Shown here piece by piece: positions 7,985-16,398 of a DNA stretch of 64,000 nt (within the stretch, counting starts at the first letter, position 1; each line of letters opens with the position of its first letter). The DNA is taken from the NCBI GenBank assembly GCA_963826975.1, contig CAWGZJ010000007.1, forward strand, positions 62,001-126,000. Direction: 5' to 3'. The position numbers and the translations under genes were made by a program. The notes under the pieces are model-generated. The model was not told the DNA's origin. It did not search any database and saw only the letters and a program-made list of their open reading frames with translations. Source of the DNA: Palsa-883 sp963826975. GTDB taxonomy: Bacteria; Pseudomonadota; Alphaproteobacteria; Acetobacterales; Acetobacteraceae.

Positions 7985-8095
7985 GCCGGCATACCGGTGT
8001 CGGCTTCCAGATTATCGAATCCTCCGCTCCAACGTGCGGCTCCGGCCTGCTTCGCCAGTTGCGGCGCGCATCGACGCGCATGGCCGGACGGACAC

Positions 8096-8737
8096 TCAGG
8101 CCGGGTCGATCTCGCGGTCCTTCTTGGGGATCAGGTCGTACGGCAGCGCGAAGCCGGGCAGCGCGCCCAGCCGGCGCGACCAGGCGGCGACGTTGGGCCA
8201 GCGCTCGATGCCCAGCCCGCCCTCGGCCATGAACACCATGCGGCCCCAGCAGCCAATGTCGGCGATGGTCGGCGCGTCGCCGACCAGCCAGTCGCGGCCG
8301 GCAAGTGCTGCGTCAACGAAGCCGATCGCCGCCTCCGCCAGCGGGCGGTAATAGTCCATCACAGCCGGGTCGACTGCCCGGAACCGGCTGTAGTGGCGCA
8401 CCTTGGCGACGTTGGTGATATTGTCCGCCTCCCACGACAGCCACTCGCGCGCCGTCCACTGGTCCTGCTCGGTGGCGCCAGCGAAGGACCCGGTCGTGCG
8501 TGCCAGGTAGTCCAGAATAACGTTGGACTGCACGATCGTCAGGCCGCGATGACGCAGCGCCGGCACCTGGCCGTAGCGGTTCACCGCCAGGTAGTCGGGC
8601 TGCTTCTGCGCGCCGTATTTCAGGTTCACGGTCCGGAAGCTGAAGGGCAAACCGGCGAGCGCCAGGTACAGCATCGGCTTGTAGCTCGAGCTGGAAGTGA
8701 AGCTGCCGAACAGTGTCAGTCGGTCGTCTTGCGACAT
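8096..8737 (-). CDS. Glutathione S-transferase family protein
   Basis: A 213-residue cytoplasmic protein with an N-terminal thioredoxin-like domain (about 7-85) carrying the VPAL cis-proline loop and an SNVILDYL glutathione-binding helix, then an all-helical C-terminal domain with the GDAPTIADIG motif. The start is ATG 8737 (MSQDDRLTLFG); longer versions add an unlikely Pro/Arg-rich leader. The Ser-rich SFTSSSSYK turn at about 11-19 sits where GSTs place the catalytic Ser/Tyr/Cys. The substrate cannot be told. It stands alone with no operon partner. Confidence 0.88.
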   Translation of the reverse strand: MSQDDRLTLFGSFTSSSSYKPMLYLALAGLPFSFRTVNLKYGAQKQPDYLAVNRYGQVPALRHRGLTIVQSNVILDYLARTTGSFAGATEQDQWTAREWLSWEADNITNVAKVRHYSRFRAVDPAVMDYYRPLAEAAIGFVDAALAGRDWLVGDAPTIADIGCWGRMVFMAEGGLGIERWPNVAAWSRRLGALPGFALPYDLIPKKDREIDPA

Positions 8738-8987
8738 GGCGGCACCCGGAAGCGGCGGATCAGCGTTGTATGCGTGAGGCGACGTTGGCCCGCAATGCCG
8801 GCGGGTTCGGCGGCGGTGCAGGCGGCAATATCCGTGCGGTGGTGGCGGCAAAACGTCTCAGCAGGCGGCCGTGACGAACCGCGAGATACGGGAAAGAATC
8901 TAGACGGTTCGCGTGGCACCGGCGGATCGGTCGGGTAACCGATCGCGCCCGGGGGCAGGTTTCGTGATCGCAAGACGACGATGCTGT

Positions 8988-9040
8988 GATACCAACCGCC
9001 GAAATCGTTGACTCTTCCAACGATTTCGGCGGTTGGTATC
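8988..9040. repeat. Perfect 23-bp inverted repeat (short form of repeat family A)
   Basis: Two perfect 23-bp arms (8988-9010 and 9018-9040) flank a 7-bp loop. The arms begin GATACCAACCGCCGAAA, close to the ends of the dispersed family A (ATACCAGCGGCCGAAAGT), and continue with a TTGAC-like inner end as in the full copies. This looks like a minimal version made of the two ends only. It lies in the 676-bp gap 8738-9413. Confidence 0.85.
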
Positions 9041-9094
9041 GCGCGCCGGGTTGCCAGCGGGAATCAGAGGGCGGCGGCGCGCCGAACAAAGACT

Positions 9095-9129
9095 CATACC
9101 AACGGTCATTCTTTATGACGGTTGGTGTG
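9095..9129. repeat. Imperfect 15-bp inverted repeat
   Basis: Arms CATACCAACGGTCAT (9095-9109) and 9115-9129 pair at 13 of 15 positions around a 5-bp loop. The outer ATACCAAC matches the start of the hairpin at 8988, so it may be a further shortened relative. There is no T-run after it, so it is not a clear terminator. Confidence 0.65.
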
Positions 9130-9279
9130 AAGCATCAGTGTCGCCACGCCAGTCCACGCGGGTGAATTCGCAGCGGATTTTGCGCCTGGCGCGCTGCGCC
9201 ACGCAATCAACCGCGCATTTGCGGTGGACCGCAAGGCTGCCCCCCGGCAATCCAATACACTTCCTATCGAACGTCCAAT

Positions 9280-9399
9280 AAAGCACGCTGCCACATATAT
9301 TCTGCAAATATTTTATCCGATTCACTTTAATAACGGTGTGAGCTGCGTCACAGCGCAACCATAGCGCACGCACCTAGGATACCAAAACACCGGAGCATC
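9280..9399 (+). promoter_or_regulatory. AT-rich leader upstream of the 765-aa gene
   Basis: In a GC-rich window, 9290-9335 is strikingly AT-rich (CACATATATTCTGC, AAATATTTTATCC, ACTTTAATAAC). It sits 80-125 bp before the next start and is the likely promoter region. No clean -35/-10 pair could be fixed; TAATAA near 9330 is a candidate -10. The remaining gap sequence (9131-9280) shows no gene. Confidence 0.4.
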
Positions 9400-9413
9400 G
9401 GAGGAGGCCCGTC

Positions 9414-11711
9414 ATGAGCAATACAAACAATGCTACCCCCACCTCGAACAACGACTTCGAATTCGTTCTTAATGCCTTCCTGGGTGCCTATCGGCCAATT
9501 CTCGAACGCGAACTGGAACTGGCGGGTTCCGCCGCGACGCTGGTGCGGGCGGCACAGGACCATCCGCCCACCGTCGAAGACGAGATCAAGCTGGCGCGGA
9601 CGCTGTTCGAGCAGTTCTTCACCCAAGAGGTCGCCACGCGGCTGCTGCCCGATGAAGGCAAGGCGGTGTTCGGCACTCCCGATCAGTGGCGTTGGTGCTA
9701 CCGCGACGTTCTCTGCAGCCTGATCTTCGGCTGGTTGGTGTGCCGCGGACCTCGCACGTTCCGCGGCTTCGGCTATTACCTGTATCAATACTGGCGCTGC
9801 GTGCGCCAGGAACTCGGCCAGCCGGTTTCCGATCCGCCCACGGCCGATCAGAAGCGCGACTTCGCCACGCTGGTTCGCATCCTCGGCGCCGCCTACGCGC
9901 CGTCCATCCAGGCCCAGGTCAAGGACCTCGAATATCCGATCGACATCCCGAGAGAAATCGAGTCCGGTCAGATCAACTGGACCGTCGACGACAACGCGGC
10001 CAACGCGGTGTTCGAGCGTCTGCTCACGGCCGAGTCAGCGCCGGCGCTGTTCGGCAGCGCCGCCTTCGCCCAGCATGGCAACGAGGCGATCGCCAGGAAC
10101 TGCCGCTGCTACTGCATCTCCGCGCTGGAATTCGGCTGCTGTCTGGCGCGCGCCCGCACGCTGATCGAGGCGGTGGAATGCCTCAAGGCGTTCTTCGCGC
10201 GCAACCGGCGCTGCTTCCAATCGATCATCGCCGAGATCGACACGCCGCCCGCGTGCTCGACCCTGACGTTCGTCGCCGCGTGCAGCAACCTGGCCGGCAT
10301 CGAGATCAACGGCACCGCCGCCGGCTCGGCGTTCACCAGCTACACCTTGACCTACAGCGTGGGTGGCAGCCCGGCGATCAACACGGCGGTGGTCTATCCC
10401 GATTGCTCGCGCCCGCCGGTCAACCCATCCGAGGCGACGCCGGTGACGGGCGGGATCCTGGGCTACCTGGACATCACGCTGTTGCCACCCGCCACCACCC
10501 AGGTGACCGTGTATCTCGACGTCTATGGCAGTGGCGGACTGCATCAGCAGGTCAGCGCCGTGTTCCAGGTGCAGATCAATGCGATCGACATCACCGCGGT
10601 GGCCACGGTGGTGACGACGGTCGGGCAGGACCCGTTCAACCCCGCCCCTTCCATCATCAAGATGGTGCAGAACGTTACCAATCCGACTCTAGAACAATCT
10701 ATCGGCGGCCTTATCGGCGTGACCGGCAGCGCCTACGCCTATGGCTGCGGTAGCCAGATGACGCAGTACCAGCTTGCACAGTTCGGTCCGGCCACCGGTG
10801 CGATCCCGTTGCCGGCACCGGCGCCGAGCCCGACCGCGCTGGGCGGGACACCGCTGATTGCCCCGGTCATCTATGACGACACGCCTGCCCATCCGTGGAC
10901 GTCGGTGTGCATACTCGGCGGGCCAAGCCCGAATTGGATCATCAACGGCGACCTTGTCGCCCATTGGTCGACGGAGACCTGCTGGGACCCGAGCCCGTTT
11001 CCGGGCCACACCTACACGATCCCGGCGATCAGTTCGAACGGGACGTGGAACAGCGGGGCGAGCGGACGCTACGTACTGTTCCTCGAGGTCGATGAGGCAC
11101 CCATCGCCCTGCCGCACACGCCGGTTGTTGCGGCGGGCGAAGACCAGGTCGTGGTGTGGATCGACAACTATCTTCCTTCCGGCGCGATCACGCAGATCGG
11201 CGACGTGATCGGCTGCGGCGATTTGCACCTGAAGGACTTCGTCGGCACTTTCTGCCCGGTCATCGGGATGGCCTGGGACTACCCGATCGATGTCACCGCG
11301 ACGCAGAAAGTCCCCAACGACAATTTTGGCGCCTATTCGCTGATCTATCAGCAGAACGGCGGATCGCCGCGCAGCTTCCTGCCATCCGATTACGCCCCGA
11401 ACGGCGCGCCGCGCGGCACGCCGCCCACCGTGCGGGTCCCCAATCTTTGGCAGGCGAGCGTGCCCACCATGCCGGCCCAGGCCGGGGTCCTGGCCTTGTG
11501 GGATATCGTTACGGCGTTGGACGGTGGAACCGCACCCGACCCGACCAAGCCCTGCATCGCGGCAAATCCCTGGCAATTGCCGCGTGGCTGCAGGTGCGCG
11601 TATGTGATCACGCTCTACGCCAGTGATACGACCTGGGTTGGCAACGGGGGCAACAACCATTCCACCGGCCCGATCAACTTCGCCATCAACGTCATCAACG
11701 ACATCGTCTAG
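9414..11711 (+). CDS. Large Cys-rich hypothetical protein, first gene of a three-gene cassette
   Basis: A 765-residue protein of unknown family. ATG 9414 has an excellent GGAGGAGG site at 9400-9407. Residues 1-280 are helical and contain two similar Cys/Trp/Arg-rich blocks: WRWCYRDVLCSLIFGWLVC with YYLYQYWRCVRQ (about 85-135), and NCRCYCISALEFGCCLAR with FARNRRCF (about 228-270). From about residue 285 it becomes Thr/Ser/Gly/Pro-rich beta strands with paired cysteines, like repeated Ig-like or structural-protein folds, to the end (INFAINVINDIV). There is no signal peptide. It is followed by a DUF1360 gene and a 78-codon gene on the same strand. A structural or surface particle role is possible but unproven. 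Confidence 0.8.
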   Translation: MSNTNNATPTSNNDFEFVLNAFLGAYRPILERELELAGSAATLVRAAQDHPPTVEDEIKLARTLFEQFFTQEVATRLLPDEGKAVFGTPDQWRWCYRDVLCSLIFGWLVCRGPRTFRGFGYYLYQYWRCVRQELGQPVSDPPTADQKRDFATLVRILGAAYAPSIQAQVKDLEYPIDIPREIESGQINWTVDDNAANAVFERLLTAESAPALFGSAAFAQHGNEAIARNCRCYCISALEFGCCLARARTLIEAVECLKAFFARNRRCFQSIIAEIDTPPACSTLTFVAACSNLAGIEINGTAAGSAFTSYTLTYSVGGSPAINTAVVYPDCSRPPVNPSEATPVTGGILGYLDITLLPPATTQVTVYLDVYGSGGLHQQVSAVFQVQINAIDITAVATVVTTVGQDPFNPAPSIIKMVQNVTNPTLEQSIGGLIGVTGSAYAYGCGSQMTQYQLAQFGPATGAIPLPAPAPSPTALGGTPLIAPVIYDDTPAHPWTSVCILGGPSPNWIINGDLVAHWSTETCWDPSPFPGHTYTIPAISSNGTWNSGASGRYVLFLEVDEAPIALPHTPVVAAGEDQVVVWIDNYLPSGAITQIGDVIGCGDLHLKDFVGTFCPVIGMAWDYPIDVTATQKVPNDNFGAYSLIYQQNGGSPRSFLPSDYAPNGAPRGTPPTVRVPNLWQASVPTMPAQAGVLALWDIVTALDGGTAPDPTKPCIAANPWQLPRGCRCAYVITLYASDTTWVGNGGNNHSTGPINFAINVINDIV

Positions 11712-11861
11712 CGGGGTGCCGATGCCGAGGTTCGTTTCCATGGCCACGCCGCGGCATCGGGACTCCAGCGCCCGCCGTTCAACGTCCCACTTGCCCCCGA
11801 TGTTCGCCGCGCGTGGCGGCGAGCATCGGGGGTGGCACGCCAGCCGCGCCGATGCGCTCGC

Positions 11862-12185
11862 GTGACCGAAGCCGGCACCTGGTTCCGTTTCGTCCTCGCC
11901 GCGCTCGCGGTCTGGAGGGTGACCCATCTGCTGGCCGCCGAGGACGGTCCGTGGGACCTGATCCTGCGAACCAGGCGCGCGCTCGGCAGCACCATCTGGG
12001 GCCGGATGTTGGACTGCTTCAATTGCCTCAGCCTCTGGGTCGCCATCCCGTTCGCCTGCTTCGTCGCCAGCGGGATGGCGGACCGGTTCGTCGCCTGGCT
12101 TGCGGTTTCCGGCGCGGCCTGCCTGGCCAATCGCCTGGGCCGGGAGCCGCTGGTTTTCGAGACCCTGGATCAACAGGATAAGTGA
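11862..12185 (+). CDS. DUF1360 family small membrane protein
   Basis: A 107-residue protein matching DUF1360 by the pattern RVTHLLAAEDGPWDLI, then CFNCLSLWVAIP with the paired Cys-x-x-Cys near residue 49, and a closing helix. Two or three hydrophobic helices suggest it sits in the inner membrane. I chose GTG 11862, giving a start just before the conserved helix; GTG 11832 would add ten basic residues. It lies 150 bp after the 765-aa gene and 9 bp before the 78-aa gene, so the three probably form one unit. The molecular role of DUF1360 is not known. Confidence 0.8.
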   Translation: MTEAGTWFRFVLAALAVWRVTHLLAAEDGPWDLILRTRRALGSTIWGRMLDCFNCLSLWVAIPFACFVASGMADRFVAWLAVSGAACLANRLGREPLVFETLDQQDK

Positions 12186-12194
12186 GGAACGGAC

Positions 12195-12431
12195 ATGGGA
12201 TGCTGTGGTCAACGGCGCGCCGCGCTGGTTCAGGGCATGGCAGGCGGCCAGCCAATGCCGGAGGCCCGCGGGCCATCAGTGCGGATCGAATTCACCCAAC
12301 AGGCGTCGATCCTGATCCGCGGTCCGGCCACCGGCCGGCACTATCAGTTTCATCCCGGAGCGCAAACCCAGCAGGTCGATCCTAGGGACGCCGCTTCCCT
12401 GGTGAAGAGCGGCTACTTTCGCCCGGCGTAA
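12195..12431 (+). CDS. Small CCG protein, third gene of the cassette
   Basis: A 78-residue protein starting MGCCGQRRAAL, with a paired-Cys N-terminus, then a compact domain with IRGPATGRHYQFHPG and a C-terminal DPRDAASLVKSGYFRPA. The second half reads like a small beta domain ending in an alpha helix. The ATG at 12195 follows GTGAGGAAC, a fair ribosome site that overlaps the DUF1360 stop. There is no signal peptide. The adjacent cysteines could bind metal, be acylated or cross-link. I cannot name the family. Confidence 0.75.
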   Translation: MGCCGQRRAALVQGMAGGQPMPEARGPSVRIEFTQQASILIRGPATGRHYQFHPGAQTQQVDPRDAASLVKSGYFRPA

Positions 12432-12471
12432 GCCGGCGCGCCGATGCGCCCGCGCCATGCGTGAGGCTGCC

Positions 12472-12492
12472 GGGCCTGGCAAGCCCAGGCCC
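12472..12492. terminator. GC hairpin after the three-gene cassette
   Basis: GGGCCTGG (12472-12479) and CCAGGCCC (12485-12492) pair perfectly around a 5-nt loop, 40 bp after the last stop of the cassette. No T-run follows, so it is at best a weak or Rho-assisted terminator. Confidence 0.4.
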
Positions 12493-12648
12493 ATTGAACC
12501 GGTCCGAAGTGTCGGAGAATTTTGCATGACTTCAACTTTATTGCCAATACGGTAGCCCAATACACTGAATAGATTATCTTATCTTTCGCGGCACGCCGAC
12601 CGTGGAATGTGTTGTCCGTGACCGCCACGGGGCAGATAATCGTCCCGC

Positions 12649-13119
12649 ATGTGGACCTTCCGCCCCGCCCGTCCTGACGAAGCTGCCGCGGCCTGCGCCG
12701 TGTTGCGAAGCTCCATCGAGGAACTCTGCAAAGCCGACCACGGCGATGATCCCGCCATTCTCGGTCCGTGGCTCGCGAACAAGACCCCGGACCAGGTGGA
12801 AGGCTGGATCAACGCCAACCCAATGGGGTTCCTCGTGGCGGTTGGCTCCGACGGCATCGCAGGTGTCGGATCCGTTTCGGACCACGGCGAAATACGTCTT
12901 AACTATGTGGCGCCTCAGGCACGCTTCCAAGGTGTCACCAAAGGTCTGTTGCGCGCCATGGAACATCGCGCGGCCGAAGCCGGGGCGACCGAGTGCACCC
13001 TGATCAGCACGAAGACGGCGCACGCCTTTTATCTAGGCTACGGCTACATCGATGCCGGGGCGCCGGTTCCGTCCTACGGCGGAACGCCGGCGGTTCCGAT
13101 GCGGCGGCGGATCGGCTGA
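12649..13119 (+). CDS. GNAT family N-acetyltransferase
   Basis: A 156-residue protein with the GNAT order: FRPARPDEA strand and helix at the N-terminus, GFLVAVGSDGIAGVGSV strands, then the acetyl-CoA pyrophosphate loop in LNYVAPQARFQGVTKGLLRAME (about residues 85-105; the usual Q/R-x-x-G-x-G/A is here RFQGVTKG). The C-terminal YLGYGYIDAG strand is also typical. The acceptor substrate is unknown. It stands alone on the plus strand, with its stop 25 bp from the converging dioxygenase gene. Confidence 0.88.
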   Translation: MWTFRPARPDEAAAACAVLRSSIEELCKADHGDDPAILGPWLANKTPDQVEGWINANPMGFLVAVGSDGIAGVGSVSDHGEIRLNYVAPQARFQGVTKGLLRAMEHRAAEAGATECTLISTKTAHAFYLGYGYIDAGAPVPSYGGTPAVPMRRRIG

Positions 13120-13144
13120 GGACCCGCCGCGGCCGACGCCCCGC

Positions 13145-14218
13145 TCAAGCCGCCAGTTCGGCCTTCCGCTGCGTCATCTCCGCCAGATAGCGTGACGGCA
13201 CCTCCATGAACGGCCGGCGCTGGCGCAGCCACATCGGCTGGTCCGCCGGCGCATGCACGCCCTGATTCTCCGGCAGCTCCGGCCATGTCGGCACGCGCAG
13301 CCACAGCCGCATCAGGTGCCGCCGGCGCGCGACCTCCGGCCAGTCCTCGTAGCCGGTGCGCCCGTGCAACAGGATGCGGTTGTTGAGGAACTGGATGTCG
13401 CCTTCGCCGATGTTCATGTCGAGGTAGAACTCGGGCGACGCCGAAAGCCGTGCCACCTCGTCCAACGCCTCGATCTGCAACGATGTCATTACGGCATCGC
13501 CGGCCTCCACCGCGCGGCGCGGATAGCTGCCGGAGATGTTGCAACTGAATTCCCCGCTGCCGCGCGAGAAGATCACCACCCGCTTCACCAGCCTGCCGTC
13601 GCCAAGTTCCGCGTCCAGCTCCATGCGGCGGAACACCCACTCCCCATACAGCGTCGCCGCCAGGTCGGGCCGCGTCTCCAGCAATCGGTTGTGCACGGCC
13701 GCCGCGCTGGCAATCCGGCTGATGCCGCCCGACTTCGCCGCGCGCAGACACATCAGCGAAACGATGTCGCAGGTGTCGGTGTGCATGCGCTGCGCACCGC
13801 CGGCGTGGTAGCCCCGCGCCTGACGTTCGATGTCGCTCACATCCAGCACGTTGCCGAGCAACTCGCCCAGATAGGATTGCGGCAACAGCCTGCCGATATG
13901 CGCGCCCAGCCCGACATAGATGCATGCGACATCGTCAGGCGAGTAGCGCTCGAGCGGCAGCCCGCGCAGCAACAGGAAGCCGCGCCCGAAGCGCAGGTCC
14001 TCACCGAGCCGCACCAGAAACCCGCCCAACGTCGGCAGTGGAAACGTCGCAGCCGTGATCTCGGGAAAATCGATATCGCCCAGCGACCGCAAGTGCCGCA
14101 GCGCGGCGTCTATCTCGGCAACCTCGTCGGTCGAGAGCACATGCATGCCCTCGGCCCGATAGTCGATCTGCGACCCCAGCCAGGCGCCAGGTCCCTCGAC
14201 AGGCACGATCTCGTTCAT
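13145..14218 (-). CDS. TauD/TfdA-like Fe(II)/2-oxoglutarate dioxygenase
   Basis: A 357-residue protein of the TauD superfamily, which uses iron and 2-oxoglutarate to hydroxylate small molecules. The iron-binding facial triad is visible: H146 and D148 in MHTDTCD and the distal His in ILLHGRTGYED (about 295), with the 2-oxoglutarate Arg in HLMRLWL. ATG 14218 has GGAAGGA about 9 nt upstream. Sequence style (RGYHAGG near 137) resembles proteins annotated as TauD/TfdA family with unknown substrate. It is followed by no other gene on its strand; the SEC-C protein gene lies 40 bp upstream and may be co-transcribed. Confidence 0.88.
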   Translation of the reverse strand: MNEIVPVEGPGAWLGSQIDYRAEGMHVLSTDEVAEIDAALRHLRSLGDIDFPEITAATFPLPTLGGFLVRLGEDLRFGRGFLLLRGLPLERYSPDDVACIYVGLGAHIGRLLPQSYLGELLGNVLDVSDIERQARGYHAGGAQRMHTDTCDIVSLMCLRAAKSGGISRIASAAAVHNRLLETRPDLAATLYGEWVFRRMELDAELGDGRLVKRVVIFSRGSGEFSCNISGSYPRRAVEAGDAVMTSLQIEALDEVARLSASPEFYLDMNIGEGDIQFLNNRILLHGRTGYEDWPEVARRRHLMRLWLRVPTWPELPENQGVHAPADQPMWLRQRRPFMEVPSRYLAEMTQRKAELAA

Positions 14219-14257
14219 ACGCGTCCATCCTTCCGTTGCATCACACCAACGCCGGCG

Positions 14258-15241
14258 CTAGCCGCCTCCGGCCACCAGACAGCACCGCTTGTATTTCTTG
14301 CCGCTGCCGCACGGGCAAGGGTCGTTGCGCCCGACATGGCGCATCGGATTGCGCCGCTGCCCCGCGCCATCCGCCCAGCGCGGTACCTCCTTGGCCCCGT
14401 CCGGCGCATCGATCGGCGCATCGTCCAACTCATCGATCAGCGGATCGTCCCACTCATAGTCCAGACCGTCGACCACCGTATCGTAGCGCTCCTCCAGCCG
14501 CGGGGCAGGGAACTCGAGCACCTCAAAAATGTCCTCGATGTACCCGTAGCCCTCCGCCTCGAAGCGCGTGTCATCATCCGGGGCAGCAGCGGCGGCATCG
14601 GCGAGACCTTGCTTGAACAGCCGCAGCTCGCTCAAGCCAGTATCGAGCCGGCCATCCGCGTAAGCCGCCTCCACGAGCGGCGCGAATTCCTGCCACCCGA
14701 GCAACTCGATGGCCGTTTCCCAACCGTTCCAGCCGATCTCGCCGGCCGGAATCGAGCGGTCGGCATCGAAACGATACAGGAACGCGCGGGTTGTCTCCGC
14801 CGGGATCCGGCCCTGCCAGGTCAAATACGCGACGCTGCCGAACAACGGCATCCGGACAAAATCGCTGGCCTCGGCATCACACAGCAGATCGAACAGCGCT
14901 TGGGCATCCCCATCGAACGCGCCGACGGCGATCCGTGGCATGGTCGTAACGTATTCCTCGCCGACCAGCTCCTCCAGCGTTTCATCCGGCAAGCGCAACA
15001 GACGCAGCAGCGGCGCCTGCAGCCGCGGTTCGCGCGCCGTGGCCAGAATGTACACACCGTAATACACCAGGTTCAATTCGCTCTGGCTGGTGACCGACGC
15101 TTCAGCCGCGCGCGCGACAGCCGCCAGCAGCTCAGGCGCCACATCCGGGATGCACAGCAGGCAGCGCGCGATCGCGTCGCGCGGCAAATCCTCCGCGGTG
15201 GCGATTTCGAGCAGCAACGGATGGGTTGGAAGATCGCTCAT
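14258..15241 (-). CDS. DUF1186-like protein with C-terminal SEC-C zinc motif
   Basis: A 327-residue protein with an N-terminal all-helical part (about 1-200, repeat-like helices resembling DUF1186), an acidic linker (about 225-285), and a C-terminal SEC-C motif GRNDPCPCGSGKKYKRCC, which binds zinc through its Cys residues as in SecA tails. I start at ATG 15241, sharing one base with the MotB-like stop (TGATG); a GTG one codon earlier is also possible. It is the last gene of the OmpA/MotA/MotB-like operon, implying coupled translation. A role in protein or ribosome binding is inferred from the SEC-C tail only. Confidence 0.85.
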   Translation of the reverse strand: MSDLPTHPLLLEIATAEDLPRDAIARCLLCIPDVAPELLAAVARAAEASVTSQSELNLVYYGVYILATAREPRLQAPLLRLLRLPDETLEELVGEEYVTTMPRIAVGAFDGDAQALFDLLCDAEASDFVRMPLFGSVAYLTWQGRIPAETTRAFLYRFDADRSIPAGEIGWNGWETAIELLGWQEFAPLVEAAYADGRLDTGLSELRLFKQGLADAAAAAPDDDTRFEAEGYGYIEDIFEVLEFPAPRLEERYDTVVDGLDYEWDDPLIDELDDAPIDAPDGAKEVPRWADGAGQRRNPMRHVGRNDPCPCGSGKKYKRCCLVAGGG

Positions 15242-16392
15242 CACTCGGTCAACCGCAGTTCAATCCGCCGGTTCTTCGCATAGGCGTCCGGCGTATCCGC
15301 TGCATCCAGCGGCTGGTAGTCGGCAAACCCGGCCGCCGCCAGATGCTCCGGCGCCACGCCATCGGCGATCAACAGCTTCACCACGGTGATTGCCCGCGCC
15401 GACGACAGCTCCCAGTTGGACGCGAACGGCCCGCCCTTGATCGGCTGCCGATCCGTGTGCCCATCGACCCGCATGATCCAATGGATGTTCGCCGGGATCT
15501 CCGGCGCGATCTGCTTGATGGTGTCCGCCAACTCGTTGATCTGCGCGTTGCCGGCATCGGTCAGCACGGCGCTGCCCACCGGGAACAGCACCTCGCTCTG
15601 GAACACGAAACGATCGCCAACAACCGAGATGCCCGGCCGGTTCGCCAGCACCTGGCGCAGCTTGCCGAAGAACTCGCTGCGATACTGCTGCAACTCCTCC
15701 ACCTTCGCCGCCAGCGCCGCGTTCAGCCGCTGTCCCAGGTTGGCGATCTGGGTATCCTTGTCGCGCCCCGCCACCTCCGCCAGGTCCAGCGCCCGCGCCA
15801 CCGCCGCCATCTGCGCCTTGAGCTGCTCGATCTGCTGCGACAACAGTGCGATCTGCGCTCTGGCGCTGTCGCTGAATTTCGTCGCATCGGCGGCCTGCTG
15901 GCCCGCCGCGGCGGAACGCGCGTTGGCCTCGGCAACCTGCGCCGCAAGCTGGTCGCGCGTCTTGGTGGCCTCGGCAAGCGCCACCCCGGCCGTAGCGGCG
16001 CGCGAATTGGCCTCGGCAAGCTGCGCCGCCATATCTTGCTGCGCCTGGTTGGCCTGCGCCACCTGGCCCTGCGCCACTGTCACCCGCTGCGCCAGCGCCG
16101 CGCGCACCTCGTTGCCGGTGGCGACCTGCTGAGTGAGCTGCGCGATCGACGCCTGCAGTTCCACCGCGTGACCGCGTGCCAGCGACAGCATCTCGGTCAG
16201 CTTCGCCATTTCCTGGTTGACCTGGTCAAGCTGCTTGTCGCGCGACGACAGCGTGACCGACAGGAAGGCTTGCGCCAGCACGAAGACCAGCAGCACGAAG
16301 ATGATGACCATCAGCAGCGTGGACAGCGCATCCACGTAGCCGGGCCAGGCGTTCAACCCATTGTCGCCACGCCGGCGCAGGTTCGCGGGCAT
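15241..16392 (-). CDS. MotB/OmpA-like peptidoglycan-binding protein
   Basis: A 383-residue protein with a cytoplasmic N-terminus, one membrane helix (about 20-46) and a long Ala/Gln-rich coiled coil (about 55-235). A C-terminal OmpA/MotB domain follows, with RVDGHTDRQPI and NWELSSARAITVVKLL, residues that grip peptidoglycan. The Asp near the start of the helix (YVDALST) is where MotB carries its proton-binding Asp. It follows the MotA-like gene by 6 bp. The pair is probably a proton-driven stator or force-transducing complex across the envelope, not necessarily flagellar, as no flagellar genes are present. Confidence 0.88.
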   Translation of the reverse strand: MPANLRRRGDNGLNAWPGYVDALSTLLMVIIFVLLVFVLAQAFLSVTLSSRDKQLDQVNQEMAKLTEMLSLARGHAVELQASIAQLTQQVATGNEVRAALAQRVTVAQGQVAQANQAQQDMAAQLAEANSRAATAGVALAEATKTRDQLAAQVAEANARSAAAGQQAADATKFSDSARAQIALLSQQIEQLKAQMAAVARALDLAEVAGRDKDTQIANLGQRLNAALAAKVEELQQYRSEFFGKLRQVLANRPGISVVGDRFVFQSEVLFPVGSAVLTDAGNAQINELADTIKQIAPEIPANIHWIMRVDGHTDRQPIKGGPFASNWELSSARAITVVKLLIADGVAPEHLAAAGFADYQPLDAADTPDAYAKNRRIELRLTE

Positions 16393-16398
16393 GCGGCG

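Noticed and set aside
8716..8973. Small frames in the 8.7-9.3 kb gap
   Set aside because: No ribosome sites, composition of random GC-rich DNA, and overlap with hairpin repeats.
13253..15283. A 676-codon plus-strand open frame, and a 759-codon one at 28618-30897
   Set aside because: Both are antisense to well-supported genes and have His/Arg/Gln-rich composition typical of GC-rich antisense frames.
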